Assembly (NCBI RefSeq): GCF_028069725.1
Contig: NZ_JANEWG010000018.1
Span: 1 to 64,000, forward strand
Direction: 5' to 3'
Source: Citrobacter sp. Awk 4
Lineage (GTDB): Bacteria > Pseudomonadota > Gammaproteobacteria > Enterobacterales > Enterobacteriaceae
Length of the DNA: 64,000 nt
Shown here: positions 1 through 9,333 of the stretch, in pieces
How the letters are laid out: every line of letters begins with the position of its first letter
Position numbering within the stretch: position 1 is the stretch's first letter
Translations under genes and position numbers: made by a program
The notes under the pieces: model-generated
What the model saw: only the letters and a program-made list of their open reading frames with translations
Told to the model about the DNA's origin: nothing
Databases searched by the model: none

Positions 1-134
1 TATTTGGTAATATAGTGAAACTTATTATTGAACTTATACCACTGCGTAATTTAAAAATGGTCTGCCATTGACGGACGGGTTCGTTTAGAAATGGTTTAGG
101 AAACACACTAAGAAAATTATAAGGATTATTGAGA

Positions 135-1241
135 ATGAAACTTAAATTAGTTGCAGTGGCAGTGACTACCCTGTTGGCAGCAGGCGCAGTAAACGCAGCA
201 GAGATTTATAATAAAGACGGCAACAAACTGGACCTGTACGGTAAAGTTCACGCTCAGCATTATTTCTCTGATGACACCAGCAGCGACGGCGACAAAACTT
301 ACGTGCGTACTGGCTTTAAAGGCGAAACTCAGATCAACGACCAACTGGTTGGTTTTGGCCAGTGGGAATATGAATTTAAAGGCAACCGTACCGAATCTAC
401 CGGTAGCTCTGACAAGAACAAAACTCGTCTGGCATTCGCTGGTCTGAAATTTGATCAGTACGGTTCCCTGGACTACGGTCGTAACTACGGCGTTGCATAC
501 GACATCGGCGCATGGACCGACGTTCTGCCTGAGTTCGGTGGTGATACCTGGACCCAGACTGACGTGTTCATGACCAGCCGTACTACCGGTGTTGCAACCT
601 ACCGTAACAACGATTTCTTCGGTCTGGTTGACGGCCTGAACTTTGCTGCTCAGTACCAGGGTAAAAACGATAGCGCAAGCGCTACCAATCCAAAAGGCCG
701 TGATGCCATCGAATCTAATGGCGACGGTTTTGGTCTGTCTACCACTTATGAGTACGAAGGCTTCGGCGTTGGTGCAACCTATGCAAAATCTGACCGTACC
801 GATGGTCAGGTCGCTTATGGCCGTACCAGCACTCTGAATGCCGACGGCGACACTGCTGAAGTGTGGGCTGCTGGTCTGAAATATGATGCGAACAACATCT
901 ACCTGGCAACCACTTATTCTGAAACCCGCAATATGACTGTGTTCGGCGATGACTATATCGCGAACAAAGCACAGAACTTTGAAGTGGTTGCGCAGTATCA
1001 GTTCGACTTCGGTCTGCGTCCGTCCGTTGCTTACCTGAAATCCAAAGGTAAAGATCTGGGTATTTATGGCGACCAGGATCTGGTTGAATACGTTGACCTG
1101 GGTGCGACCTACTACTTCAACAAAAACATGTCTACCTTCGTTGATTACAAAATCAACCTGCTGGATGACAACAACTTCACCAAACGCGCTGGTGTAAGCA
1201 CTGATGACATCGTGGCTGTTGGCCTGACCTATCAGTTCTAA
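135..1241 (+). CDS. ompD: OmpD/NmpC-type general porin
   Basis: Trimeric outer-membrane porin allowing diffusion of small hydrophilic solutes. The ATG at 135 gives a 368-residue protein; a TTG two codons earlier is in frame but the ATG matches the family. Residues 1-21 form a classic signal peptide ending VNA before [16 protein letters not shown], the conserved porin N-terminus. The protein ends in Phe (TYQF), the usual BAM-recognition C-terminus, and carries the PEFGGD constriction-loop motif. Over its length it resembles remembered Salmonella OmpD and E. coli NmpC more closely than OmpC, OmpF or OmpN. The next genes (GFA protein, smvA) are those that follow ompD in Salmonella. A Shine-Dalgarno AAGGA lies at 121-125. 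In Salmonella this mRNA is repressed by several Hfq-dependent small RNAs; that was not tested here. Single-gene unit with its own terminator. Confidence 0.93.
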   Translation: MKLKLVAVAVTTLLAAGAVNAAEIYNKDGNKLDLYGKVHAQHYFSDDTSSDGDKTYVRTGFKGETQINDQLVGFGQWEYEFKGNRTESTGSSDKNKTRLAFAGLKFDQYGSLDYGRNYGVAYDIGAWTDVLPEFGGDTWTQTDVFMTSRTTGVATYRNNDFFGLVDGLNFAAQYQGKNDSASATNPKGRDAIESNGDGFGLSTTYEYEGFGVGATYAKSDRTDGQVAYGRTSTLNADGDTAEVWAAGLKYDANNIYLATTYSETRNMTVFGDDYIANKAQNFEVVAQYQFDFGLRPSVAYLKSKGKDLGIYGDQDLVEYVDLGATYYFNKNMSTFVDYKINLLDDNNFTKRAGVSTDDIVAVGLTYQF

Positions 1242-1261
1242 TTTTGTTGTAACCTGAAATC

Positions 1262-1290
1262 AAAGCCAGCCCATGATGGGCTGGCTTTTC
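1262..1290 (+). terminator. ompD intrinsic terminator
   Basis: An 11-bp perfect stem (1263-1273 with 1277-1287) closes a three-base TGA loop and runs into a T-rich tract. It lies 20 bases after the porin stop codon and separates the porin from the next gene. Confidence 0.9.
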
Positions 1291-1324
1291 TTGATGTGTT
1301 GAACCGGTCATAAAGGAGTATGCC

Positions 1325-1765
1325 GTGCAAACGTTCACTGGACGTTGTCTCTGCGGACAGAGTCAATTTACCGTTAACGTCGAAATGCTCGATGTCTATG
1401 CCTGCCACTGCACGCTGTGCCAGAAATGGTCAGGTGGCATTGCCATGTATCTGGAAGCCAACGGTCAACCGCTAATGTCGCCAGAGTCATCAGAACCTTC
1501 GCACTTTCCCTCTTCTACGCGTGGAGAACGGTTTTTCTGTTCCGGTTGTGGATGCCCACTGTGGTTTACGCTGACCAACAGCGAGCGCTACTTTATTCCG
1601 TGGACATTGCTGGAACTTAACGAGGTCGATCGCCGCCGCCTGATTCTGGCCGCTGAAATCTACACCGAAACGCAACCTGCTTTCTGGCGACTGACGGGGC
1701 AATATGCTCGCCTGAGTGGTAAAGAGGTTGAGGAGATGGATTACCCCTGTCAGTTAGCCCACTAA
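1325..1765 (+). CDS. GFA/CENP-V domain zinc-binding protein
   Basis: Protein of 146 residues with a single GFA (glutathione-dependent formaldehyde-activating/CENP-V) fold. The zinc-ligand pattern is visible as GRCLCG near residue 7, CHCTLC near residue 27 and CSGCGCPL near residue 75. The family is named after a Paracoccus enzyme, but most members have no proven activity, so no substrate is assigned. Translation most likely starts at the GTG at 1325, which sits 6 bases after a strong AAGGAGT at 1313-1319; the ATG at 1320 is out of frame. It stops one base before the convergent smvA stop. The same gene separates ompD and smvA in Salmonella, so it is an ancestral neighbour rather than an insertion. 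Confidence 0.85.
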   Translation: MQTFTGRCLCGQSQFTVNVEMLDVYACHCTLCQKWSGGIAMYLEANGQPLMSPESSEPSHFPSSTRGERFFCSGCGCPLWFTLTNSERYFIPWTLLELNEVDRRRLILAAEIYTETQPAFWRLTGQYARLSGKEVEEMDYPCQLAH

Positions 1766-1766
1766 A

Positions 1767-3254
1767 TTAATGCTGTTTTATCCTGGCCAGACTGAACCAC
1801 ATCCCTACCGCCAGCAGGAACAACAGACTTCCAGCGCTACTTAACGCCACACTGTGCGACCAGGTGAATGCCTGTCTGGCCGCCCCGAGAACCGCTTCGC
1901 CAAGATTTGGTGAGAGCATATGGGCAAGCTGTACCGCCTCACCCATTGATGACGACGCGCGTTCGATCTCCTGCTCGTTTAACCCGCCCGGCAGCATGAT
2001 CGACGCCGAGAAACTCCGGCTCAGCAGTAAACCAAAGATGGCGATGCCTAACCCTGCGCCCAGTTCATAAGCCATCGTTTCAATAGCGCCCGCCGCCGCG
2101 GCTTTTTCTGCTGGTGCCGCCGCCATAATGGCCGCCGTTGATGCCAGCAGCGCGCTGGCGGCGCTGAATCCGAGCAACGCCATCAGCCCCCAGGCCTGCC
2201 ACTGTTGGCTACTGAAGTCGGTCAATGCCAGACCGTAGAAACTCAACGCACTGAGCGCCATACCGCCTGTCGCCACCCGACGCAGCCCCAGTCGTGATAC
2301 CAGCATGCCGGCAATGGGACCACTGAATCCGCTGGCCAGCATCACGGGCAGCATAAACACTCCTGCCTGATATGGCGTTAAACCGTGAACAAACTGCAAC
2401 TCCTGCGCCATCAGCAGTTCAAATCCCACCAGCGTTATCATCGCGGTCATCGCCATGACCACGCCGCTCAGGATGATGCGGTGGGTAAAAAGACGCATGT
2501 CGATCATCGGGCGCGGGGCCGCCAGCTGGATGCGCACAAACGCGGCAAGTAGCAGCGCTCCCACCAGCAACGTCAATGCAACCACGCCGACAGCAATATG
2601 CCCCTTCAGCGCCGTCTTAGCGCTATAGACCAACAGCAAAATGGCGATAATCAGCATGACAGCGTGCGCCAGATTGAGCGACTGTTCGCGACGGCCAGGC
2701 TGTGGCGGAACAAAGCGCGCCGTCAGTCCCATCACCAGTAAGACAATCGGCACGTTGATCAGAAATACCGAACCCCAGTAGAAATGCTCCAGTAGCATCC
2801 CCCCGACCAGCGGACCGAACGCAGCGCCCCCGGATCCTACGGCAGCCCAGACTCCCAGCGCCATATTGCGATGACGCGCTTCAGAGAAGGTGGCGCGGAT
2901 CCCCGCCAGCGTCGCAGGCACAATCATGGCGGCGCCGATCGCCAGCAGCGCCCGCGCCGCAATCAACAGGCTGGCGCTATGGGCAAACGCGGCAGCCAGC
3001 GAGGCTATCCCAAATAACCCGCCACCCAATAACAGCAGACGCTTAAATCCGATGCGATCGCCCAGCGCGCCCATCGGCAAGACCATCCCGGCCATCACCA
3101 GAGAATAAATATCAATGATCCACAGCAGCTCGTTGCCACTGGCGCCCAGCGTCATACTCAGCGTGGGGGCGGCAACATGCAGCACCGTTGCATCGATTGC
3201 AACAGGGATGTAGACCAGCACAATAATCACTAACGTTAACCACTGACGAAACAT
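1767..3254 (-). CDS. smvA: SmvA methyl viologen/biocide efflux pump
   Basis: Major-facilitator transporter of the 14-helix DHA2 family, 495 residues, inner membrane. It exports cationic compounds; Salmonella SmvA is known for methyl viologen (paraquat) and acriflavine resistance, and Klebsiella and Citrobacter homologues for chlorhexidine and other cationic biocides. The start MFRQWLTLVIIVLVY at 3254 is chosen by family identity; upstream in-frame codons run through the operator region. The loop 2-3 motif GALGDRIGFKR and the motif-C-like GSGGAAFGPLVGG are readable. It is divergently transcribed from the TetR gene smvR, which sits 118 bases away, the usual arrangement for a repressor and its pump. 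No disruption is seen. Confidence 0.95.
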   Translation of the reverse strand: MFRQWLTLVIIVLVYIPVAIDATVLHVAAPTLSMTLGASGNELLWIIDIYSLVMAGMVLPMGALGDRIGFKRLLLLGGGLFGIASLAAAFAHSASLLIAARALLAIGAAMIVPATLAGIRATFSEARHRNMALGVWAAVGSGGAAFGPLVGGMLLEHFYWGSVFLINVPIVLLVMGLTARFVPPQPGRREQSLNLAHAVMLIIAILLLVYSAKTALKGHIAVGVVALTLLVGALLLAAFVRIQLAAPRPMIDMRLFTHRIILSGVVMAMTAMITLVGFELLMAQELQFVHGLTPYQAGVFMLPVMLASGFSGPIAGMLVSRLGLRRVATGGMALSALSFYGLALTDFSSQQWQAWGLMALLGFSAASALLASTAAIMAAAPAEKAAAAGAIETMAYELGAGLGIAIFGLLLSRSFSASIMLPGGLNEQEIERASSSMGEAVQLAHMLSPNLGEAVLGAARQAFTWSHSVALSSAGSLLFLLAVGMWFSLARIKQH

Positions 3255-3272
3255 AAAACTCCCGCTAAAAAC

Positions 3273-3333
3273 AAAGTTGGACACATGTCCAGCTTTAGCG
3301 ATCCTACGGAAAGTTGAACGCACGTCCAGCTTT
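3273..3333. promoter_or_regulatory. Duplicated SmvR operator candidate
   Basis: Two 24-base copies of one element lie between smvA and smvR, at 3273-3296 and 3310-3333. They share AAAGTTG at the left, GTCCAGCTTT at the right, and differ at only three central positions. The first copy contains a perfect inverted repeat, TGGACA-CA-TGTCCA (3278-3291); the second keeps the right arm and a degenerate left arm. Period is 37 bases. Position between a TetR gene and its target pump makes repressor binding the simplest reading. Binding itself is inference. Confidence 0.7.
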
Positions 3334-3372
3334 TTGTTACACTGCCGTCACGGTAAACAGAGTGAGGGGCGT

Positions 3373-3951
3373 ATGGGCTATTTAAATCGGGATGAACGTC
3401 GTGAAGTGATTCTGCAGGCGGCCATGCGCGTTGCGTTACAGGAAGGCTTTAATGCCATGACGGTGAGACGTATTGCGACAGAAGCCAGCGTGGCGACCGG
3501 ACAACTTCACCACCATTTCAGCAATGCGGGCGAACTGAAATCACAGGCGTTTATTCATCTGATTCGTACCCTGCTGGATACCAACATCGCACCGGAGAAC
3601 GCCAACTGGCGTACACGTCTTCATGCCATGCTGGGCAGTCACGACGGCGGTTTTGAGCCGTACATTAAACTCTGGCGGGAAGCACAAATCCTGGCGGACA
3701 AAGATCCTGAAATTAAGCATGCGTATCTGCTGACGATGAAAATGTGGCACGACGATACTGTGCGGTTGATCGAACAAGGTCGTGAGGCCGGAGAGTTCAC
3801 CTTCACTGACAGCGCGACGGAGATCGCCTGGCGTTTAATTGCGCTGGTTTGCGGCCTGGACGGTATGTACGCACTTGGCATGACAGAAATGGCTGATCCC
3901 GCCTTTGAGCGGCATCTGGATCACATGATTACACGAGAACTGTTTATCTGA
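3373..3951 (+). CDS. smvR: SmvR, TetR-family repressor of smvA
   Basis: TetR-type transcription regulator of 192 residues. The N-terminal helix-turn-helix covers about residues 8-55, with the typical MTVRRIATEASVATGQLHHH recognition segment; the rest is the all-helical ligand and dimer domain. The ATG at 3373 is chosen because GAGGGG precedes it at 3364-3369 and because the longer frame would extend into the operator repeats. It is divergent from smvA. In Klebsiella and relatives loss of SmvR derepresses SmvA and raises biocide tolerance; the same role is inferred here from position and family. No terminator was identified downstream. Confidence 0.9.
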   Translation: MGYLNRDERREVILQAAMRVALQEGFNAMTVRRIATEASVATGQLHHHFSNAGELKSQAFIHLIRTLLDTNIAPENANWRTRLHAMLGSHDGGFEPYIKLWREAQILADKDPEIKHAYLLTMKMWHDDTVRLIEQGREAGEFTFTDSATEIAWRLIALVCGLDGMYALGMTEMADPAFERHLDHMITRELFI

Positions 3952-4164
3952 CGTTAAATATGAATTAACAACACGCCCTGCATAATTTACATTTTGTAAC
4001 ACTTAAGCAACCTGATATTCCCCCTTCACTTCACGGGGTTCCGCTTTCTTATCTATCCTTTCAAACAATATTCTCAAAAAACCCAATAACTTCTAAAAAG
4101 AGCCATTGCGGCCCTGCCTCTTATTATTTCTTTTTCATGAACGACGCGTGCATGTGAGGGTAAT

Positions 4165-5550
4165 ATGGCACCACAAAATGAGAAAAAAAATCGTTATCTT
4201 TTAAGTGACTGGAAGCCTGAAAACCCCGCTTACTGGGAAAACAAAGGTAAGCACATCGCCCGAAGAAATTTATGGATATCAGTCCCTTGCCTGCTACTCG
4301 CCTTTTGCGTCTGGATGTTGTTCAGCGCCGTCGCCGTTAATTTGAATAAAGTGGGCTTTAATTTCACCACCGATCAACTCTTTTTATTAACCGCATTACC
4401 TTCACTTTCCGGCGCAATATTACGCGTTCCCTACTCCTTTATGGTGCCCTTATTTGGCGGGCGTCGCTGGACGATTTTTAGCACCGTCATTCTGATTATT
4501 CCTTGCCTGTGGCTCGGTTTTGCGGTGCAAAACCCCGCTACTCCCTATGGCGTATTTATTGTTATCGCGTTGCTATGCGGTTTTGCTGGCGCCAACTTTG
4601 CGTCGAGCATGGGCAATATCAGTTTTTTCTTCCCCAAATCGAAACAAGGCAGCGCGCTGGGGATTAACGGCGGCTTAGGCAACCTCGGCGTCAGTGTGAT
4701 GCAGATGGTCGCGCCGCTGGTGATTTTTCTGCCCATTTTCACGTTTCTCGGCGTACAAGGCGTCCCGCAAGCTGACGGGTCATTGTTGTCGCTGGCGAAT
4801 GCCACCTGGATTTGGGTTCCGCTGTTGATTGCCGCCACCCTTGCGGCCGGACTGGGAATGAACGATATTTCCAGTTCAAAATCCTCTATTACCGCGCAAC
4901 TGCCGGTGCTCAAACGTTTTCATCTCTGGCTGTTAAGCCTGCTGTACCTCGCCACGTTTGGATCGTTTATCGGTTTTTCCGCCGGATTCGCCATGCTGGC
5001 GAAAACACAATTTCCCGATGTGAACATCCTGAAACTGGCCTTTTTTGGCCCGTTTATCGGCGCGCTGGCGCGCTCTGCCGGAGGCGTTATTTCCGATAAG
5101 TTCGGCGGCGTGCGCGTAACGCTGATCAACTTCATTTTTATGGCCCTGTTTAGCGCCCTGCTGTTTCTCACCTTGCCGGGTTCGGGTTCCGGCAGTTTTA
5201 TCGCCTTTTATCTGGTGTTTATGGGGCTGTTTCTGACCGCCGGACTGGGAAGCGGTTCGACCTTCCAGATGATCGCGGTGATCTTTCGCAAAATCACCAT
5301 TTATCGGGTGAAACTGCACGGCGGAACGGAAGAACAGGCTCAACGTGAAGCGGTGACGGATACCGCTGCCGCGCTTGGGTTTATCTCCGCAATCGGCGCG
5401 GTGGGCGGTTTCTTCATTCCGAAAGCGTTCGGTTCATCCCTGGCGCTAACCGGTTCTCCGGTTGGCGCAATGAAAGTATTCCTGGTGTTTTACATCGTCT
5501 GCGTGCTGGTGACCTGGCTGGTCTACGGCCGCAAATCACAAAAAAAATAA
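4165..5550 (+). CDS. narU: NarU nitrate/nitrite transporter
   Basis: Major-facilitator nitrate/nitrite antiporter, 461 residues and about 12 membrane helices, close to E. coli NarU over its whole length. The nitrate-signature stretches GFAGANFASSMGNISFFFP (about residue 140) and GLGSGSTFQMIAVIF (about residue 362) contain the glycine-rich NS motifs of the NarK family. Start ATG at 4165 follows GAGGG at 4157. It leads the narUZYWV group, with narZ starting 42 bases after its stop, and imports nitrate for the reductase. In E. coli this group is expressed in stationary phase under RpoS rather than induced by nitrate; no FNR or NarL site was recognised in the 213 bases upstream. Confidence 0.96.
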   Translation: MAPQNEKKNRYLLSDWKPENPAYWENKGKHIARRNLWISVPCLLLAFCVWMLFSAVAVNLNKVGFNFTTDQLFLLTALPSLSGAILRVPYSFMVPLFGGRRWTIFSTVILIIPCLWLGFAVQNPATPYGVFIVIALLCGFAGANFASSMGNISFFFPKSKQGSALGINGGLGNLGVSVMQMVAPLVIFLPIFTFLGVQGVPQADGSLLSLANATWIWVPLLIAATLAAGLGMNDISSSKSSITAQLPVLKRFHLWLLSLLYLATFGSFIGFSAGFAMLAKTQFPDVNILKLAFFGPFIGALARSAGGVISDKFGGVRVTLINFIFMALFSALLFLTLPGSGSGSFIAFYLVFMGLFLTAGLGSGSTFQMIAVIFRKITIYRVKLHGGTEEQAQREAVTDTAAALGFISAIGAVGGFFIPKAFGSSLALTGSPVGAMKVFLVFYIVCVLVTWLVYGRKSQKK

Positions 5551-5592
5551 CAACAATTCCGCGGTATTCATTATCGGAGCAGGAGAAATGTC

Positions 5593-8500
5593 ATGAGCAA
5601 ACTGCTGGATCGCTTCCGTTACTTTACGCAAAAAGGTGACACCTTTGCAGAGGGTCACGGTCAGGTTATGCATACCAACCGGGACTGGGAGGACAGCTAT
5701 CGCCAACGCTGGCAGTTCGACAAAATCGTGCGGTCGACTCACGGGGTTAACTGTACCGGCTCGTGCAGCTGGAAAATCTACGTCAAAAACGGCCTGGTGA
5801 CCTGGGAAACACAACAAACCGACTATCCGCGCACTCGCCCGGATCTTCCCAATCACGAACCACGCGGCTGCCCGCGAGGCGCCAGCTACTCCTGGTATTT
5901 ATACAGCGCTAACCGGCTCAAATATCCCCTGGTGCGTAAACGGCTGATCGAACTCTGGCGTGACGCCCTCTCCCGCCAGCCCGACCCGGTTCTAGCCTGG
6001 GAGACTATCATGAACGACCCGCAAAAGTGCCAGAGCTACAAACAGGTACGCGGACGCGGTGGATTTATTCGTTCGAACTGGAAAGAGCTCAATCAGTTGA
6101 TCGCCGCCGCAAACGTCTGGACGGTCAAAACCTACGGCCCCGATCGCGTCGTCGGTTTCTCGCCAATCCCGGCCATGTCGATGGTCTCCTACGCCGCCGG
6201 CACCCGCTACCTGTCACTGCTCGGCGGCACCTGCCTGAGTTTTTATGACTGGTATTGCGACTTACCCCCGGCATCGCCGATGACCTGGGGTGAGCAAACA
6301 GACGTCCCGGAATCGGCCGACTGGTACAACTCCAGCTACATCATCGCCTGGGGTTCTAACGTGCCGCAAACGCGTACCCCGGACGCCCACTTCTTTACCG
6401 AAGTGCGTTACAAAGGCACCAAAACCATCGCTATCACGCCCGATTATTCAGAAGTCGCCAAACTGTGCGACCAGTGGCTGTCGCCGAAGCAAGGCACCGA
6501 CAGCGCGCTGGCGATGGCGATGGGCCATGTGATCCTGAAGGAGTTCCATCTCGACAACCCGAGCGACTACTTTATCAACTACTGTCGTCGCTACACCGAT
6601 ATGCCAATGCTGGTTCTGCTGGATGCGCGTGACGACGGCAGTTACGTTCCCGGACGTATGATGCGCGCCTCCGATCTGGTGGATGCCCTGGGCGAGAGCA
6701 ATAATCCGGAATGGAAAACGGTCGCCCTGAATAGCGCGGGAGAACTGGTGGCGCCCAACGGTTCGATTGGCTTTCGCTGGGGGGAGCAAGGCAAATGGAA
6801 CCTTGAAGCTCTGGCGGCCGGAAACGAAACAGAACTGTCGTTATCGTTGCTGGGCCAACATGATGACGTGGCGGGCGTGGCGTTCCCCTATTTCGGCGGT
6901 AACGAGAACCCGCATTTTCGCAGCGTGAAGCAGGAGCCTGTGCTCATTCGCCAGCTTCCGGTGAAACGGGTTACTCTGGCTGATGGCCGCGTTTGTCCGG
7001 TGGTCAGCGTCTACGATCTGGTGCTGGCCAATTACGGGCTGGATCGCGGGCTTGATGATGATTGCGCCGCCAAAGAGTACGGCGAGGTCAAAGCCTATAC
7101 GCCAGCGTGGGGCGAACAGATCACCGGCGTACCGCGCCGTCATATCGAACAGATCGCCCGTGAATTTGCCGATACCGCGCACAAAACCCACGGACGGTCG
7201 ATGATTATTCTCGGTGCCGGGGTGAACCACTGGTATCACATGGACATGAACTACCGGGGAATGATCAACATCCTGGTCTTCTGCGGCTGCGTCGGGCAAA
7301 GCGGCGGCGGCTGGGCGCACTATGTCGGACAAGAGAAACTGCGCCCGCAAACCGGCTGGCTCCCGCTGGCGTTCGCGCTGGACTGGAACCGGCCGCCGCG
7401 CCAGATGAACAGCACCTCATTTTTCTACAATCACTCCAGTCAGTGGCGCTATGAAAAACTGACGGCGCAGGAGCTGCTCTCACCATTAGCGGACGCCACG
7501 AAATTTACCGGGCATCTGATCGATTTCAACGTCCGGGCAGAACGCATGGGCTGGCTGCCTTCCGCCCCTCAGCTCAATCTCAACCCGTTGACCCTGAAAG
7601 CCAAAGCGGACCAGGCCGGATTATCCCCTGCGCAGTACACCATCCAGGCGCTCAAATCCGGTGAAATTCGTTTCGCCTGCGAGCAGCCGGACAGCGGTAA
7701 AAACCATCCGCGCAATCTCTTCGTCTGGCGTTCAAACCTGCTTGGCTCCTCGGGTAAAGGCCACGAGTACATGCTCAAATACCTGCTGGGCACCGAGAGC
7801 GGTATTCAGGGCGAAGCATTGGGTTCGCATGAAGGGATCAAGCCTGAAGAGGTCGAATGGCAGTCCGCTGCGATTGAAGGCAAGCTTGACCTGCTGGTAA
7901 CGCTCGATTTTCGGATGTCCAGTACCTGCCTGTTTTCCGACATCGTGCTGCCGACCGCGACCTGGTATGAAAAAGACGACATGAATACCTCGGATATGCA
8001 TCCGTTTATTCATCCTTTATCGGCCGCCGTGGACCCGGCCTGGGAATCGAAAAGCGACTGGGAGATCTACAAGGGAATCGCCAAATCGTTCTCAGAGGTG
8101 TGCGTCGGGCATCTTGGCAAAGAAACCGATGTGGTGCTGCAACCGCTGCAACACGACTCTCCGGCAGAATTGTCACAACCCTTTGATATCCAGGACTGGC
8201 GTAAAGGCGAATGTGATCTCATTCCTGGAAAAACCGCCCCCAATATTGCGGTGCTTGAACGTGACTATCCGGCCACTTACGAGCGTTTTACTTCACTCGG
8301 ACCGTTGATGGACAAACTGGGCAACGGCGGTAAAGGCATCTCCTGGAACACGCAAACGGAGGTCGACTTCCTCGGCAAACTGAATTACACCAAGCTGGAC
8401 GGCCCGGCGAAAGGTCGTCCGTTGATCGATACCGCCATCGATGCCTCTGAAGTGATCCTGGCGCTGGCGCCGGAAACCAACGGCCAGGTCGCGGTGAAGG

Positions 8501-9333
8501 CCTGGAAGGCGTTAGGCGCCATGACCGGTCGTGAACATAGCCATCTGGCGCTCAACAAAGAAGACGAGAAAATTCGCTTTCATGATATTCAGGCGCAGCC
8601 GCGTAAGATTATTTCCAGCCCAACCTGGTCCGGGCTTGAAAGCGAACATGTCTCCTACAACGCCGGTTACACCAACGTCCATGAGTTGATCCCGTGGCGC
8701 ACGCTCTCGGGTCGTCAACAGTTGTATCAGGATCACACCTGGATGCGGGCGTTTGGTGAAAGTCTGGTGGCGTACCGACCGCCTATCGACACCCGCAGCG
8801 TCAGCGCGATGCGGGAGATCCCCCCTAACGGCTTCCCCGAAAAGGCGCTCAATTTCCTGACGCCACACCAGAAATGGGGCATTCACTCGACCTACAGCGA
8901 AAACCTGCTGATGCTGACGCTGTCGCGCGGCGGGCCGATTGTCTGGCTCAGTGAGACCGACGCCAAAGAGTTGGGTATCGAAGACAACGACTGGATTGAG
9001 GCCTTTAACGCCAACGGCGCCCTGACCGCCCGCGCGGTGGTGAGCCAGCGCGTTCCTCCGGGGATGACCATGATGTACCACGCGCAGGAACGCATCATGA
9101 ATATTCCCGGCTCGGAAGTCACTGGCATGCGCGGCGGTATCCACAACTCAGTAACGCGCGTGTGCCCGAAACCGACGCACATGATTGGCGGCTATGCCCA
9201 ACTGGCATACGGCTTTAACTACTACGGCACGGTCGGTTCGAACCGCGATGAATTCATCATGATCCGCAAAATGAAGCAGGTTAACTGGCTGGATGATGAA
9301 GGTCGGGATCAGGTACAGGAGGCGAAAAAATGA
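5593..9333 (+). CDS. narZ: Nitrate reductase Z alpha subunit
   Basis: Catalytic subunit of the second membrane-bound nitrate reductase, 1246 residues, the usual length. It carries molybdenum bis-MGD and reduces nitrate to nitrite on the cytoplasmic face. The FS0 [4Fe-4S] site is readable as His50, Cys54, Cys58 and the later Cys in RGCPRGA; the molybdenum-ligating Asp is in YDWYCDLPP (Asp223 counting Met1). ATG at 5593 follows AGGAG at 5581. Its stop overlaps the narY start (ATGA at 9330-9333), giving translational coupling. Assignment to narZ rather than narG rests on the narU neighbour and the absence of narXL and narK. The reading frame is intact over 3.7 kb. Confidence 0.96.
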   Translation: MSKLLDRFRYFTQKGDTFAEGHGQVMHTNRDWEDSYRQRWQFDKIVRSTHGVNCTGSCSWKIYVKNGLVTWETQQTDYPRTRPDLPNHEPRGCPRGASYSWYLYSANRLKYPLVRKRLIELWRDALSRQPDPVLAWETIMNDPQKCQSYKQVRGRGGFIRSNWKELNQLIAAANVWTVKTYGPDRVVGFSPIPAMSMVSYAAGTRYLSLLGGTCLSFYDWYCDLPPASPMTWGEQTDVPESADWYNSSYIIAWGSNVPQTRTPDAHFFTEVRYKGTKTIAITPDYSEVAKLCDQWLSPKQGTDSALAMAMGHVILKEFHLDNPSDYFINYCRRYTDMPMLVLLDARDDGSYVPGRMMRASDLVDALGESNNPEWKTVALNSAGELVAPNGSIGFRWGEQGKWNLEALAAGNETELSLSLLGQHDDVAGVAFPYFGGNENPHFRSVKQEPVLIRQLPVKRVTLADGRVCPVVSVYDLVLANYGLDRGLDDDCAAKEYGEVKAYTPAWGEQITGVPRRHIEQIAREFADTAHKTHGRSMIILGAGVNHWYHMDMNYRGMINILVFCGCVGQSGGGWAHYVGQEKLRPQTGWLPLAFALDWNRPPRQMNSTSFFYNHSSQWRYEKLTAQELLSPLADATKFTGHLIDFNVRAERMGWLPSAPQLNLNPLTLKAKADQAGLSPAQYTIQALKSGEIRFACEQPDSGKNHPRNLFVWRSNLLGSSGKGHEYMLKYLLGTESGIQGEALGSHEGIKPEEVEWQSAAIEGKLDLLVTLDFRMSSTCLFSDIVLPTATWYEKDDMNTSDMHPFIHPLSAAVDPAWESKSDWEIYKGIAKSFSEVCVGHLGKETDVVLQPLQHDSPAELSQPFDIQDWRKGECDLIPGKTAPNIAVLERDYPATYERFTSLGPLMDKLGNGGKGISWNTQTEVDFLGKLNYTKLDGPAKGRPLIDTAIDASEVILALAPETNGQVAVKAWKALGAMTGREHSHLALNKEDEKIRFHDIQAQPRKIISSPTWSGLESEHVSYNAGYTNVHELIPWRTLSGRQQLYQDHTWMRAFGESLVAYRPPIDTRSVSAMREIPPNGFPEKALNFLTPHQKWGIHSTYSENLLMLTLSRGGPIVWLSETDAKELGIEDNDWIEAFNANGALTARAVVSQRVPPGMTMMYHAQERIMNIPGSEVTGMRGGIHNSVTRVCPKPTHMIGGYAQLAYGFNYYGTVGSNRDEFIMIRKMKQVNWLDDEGRDQVQEAKK

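Noticed and set aside
8512-9144. 210-codon minus-strand open frame inside narZ
   Set aside because: Antisense to a fully conserved enzyme, no ribosome site, composition explained by the GC-rich third positions of narZ.
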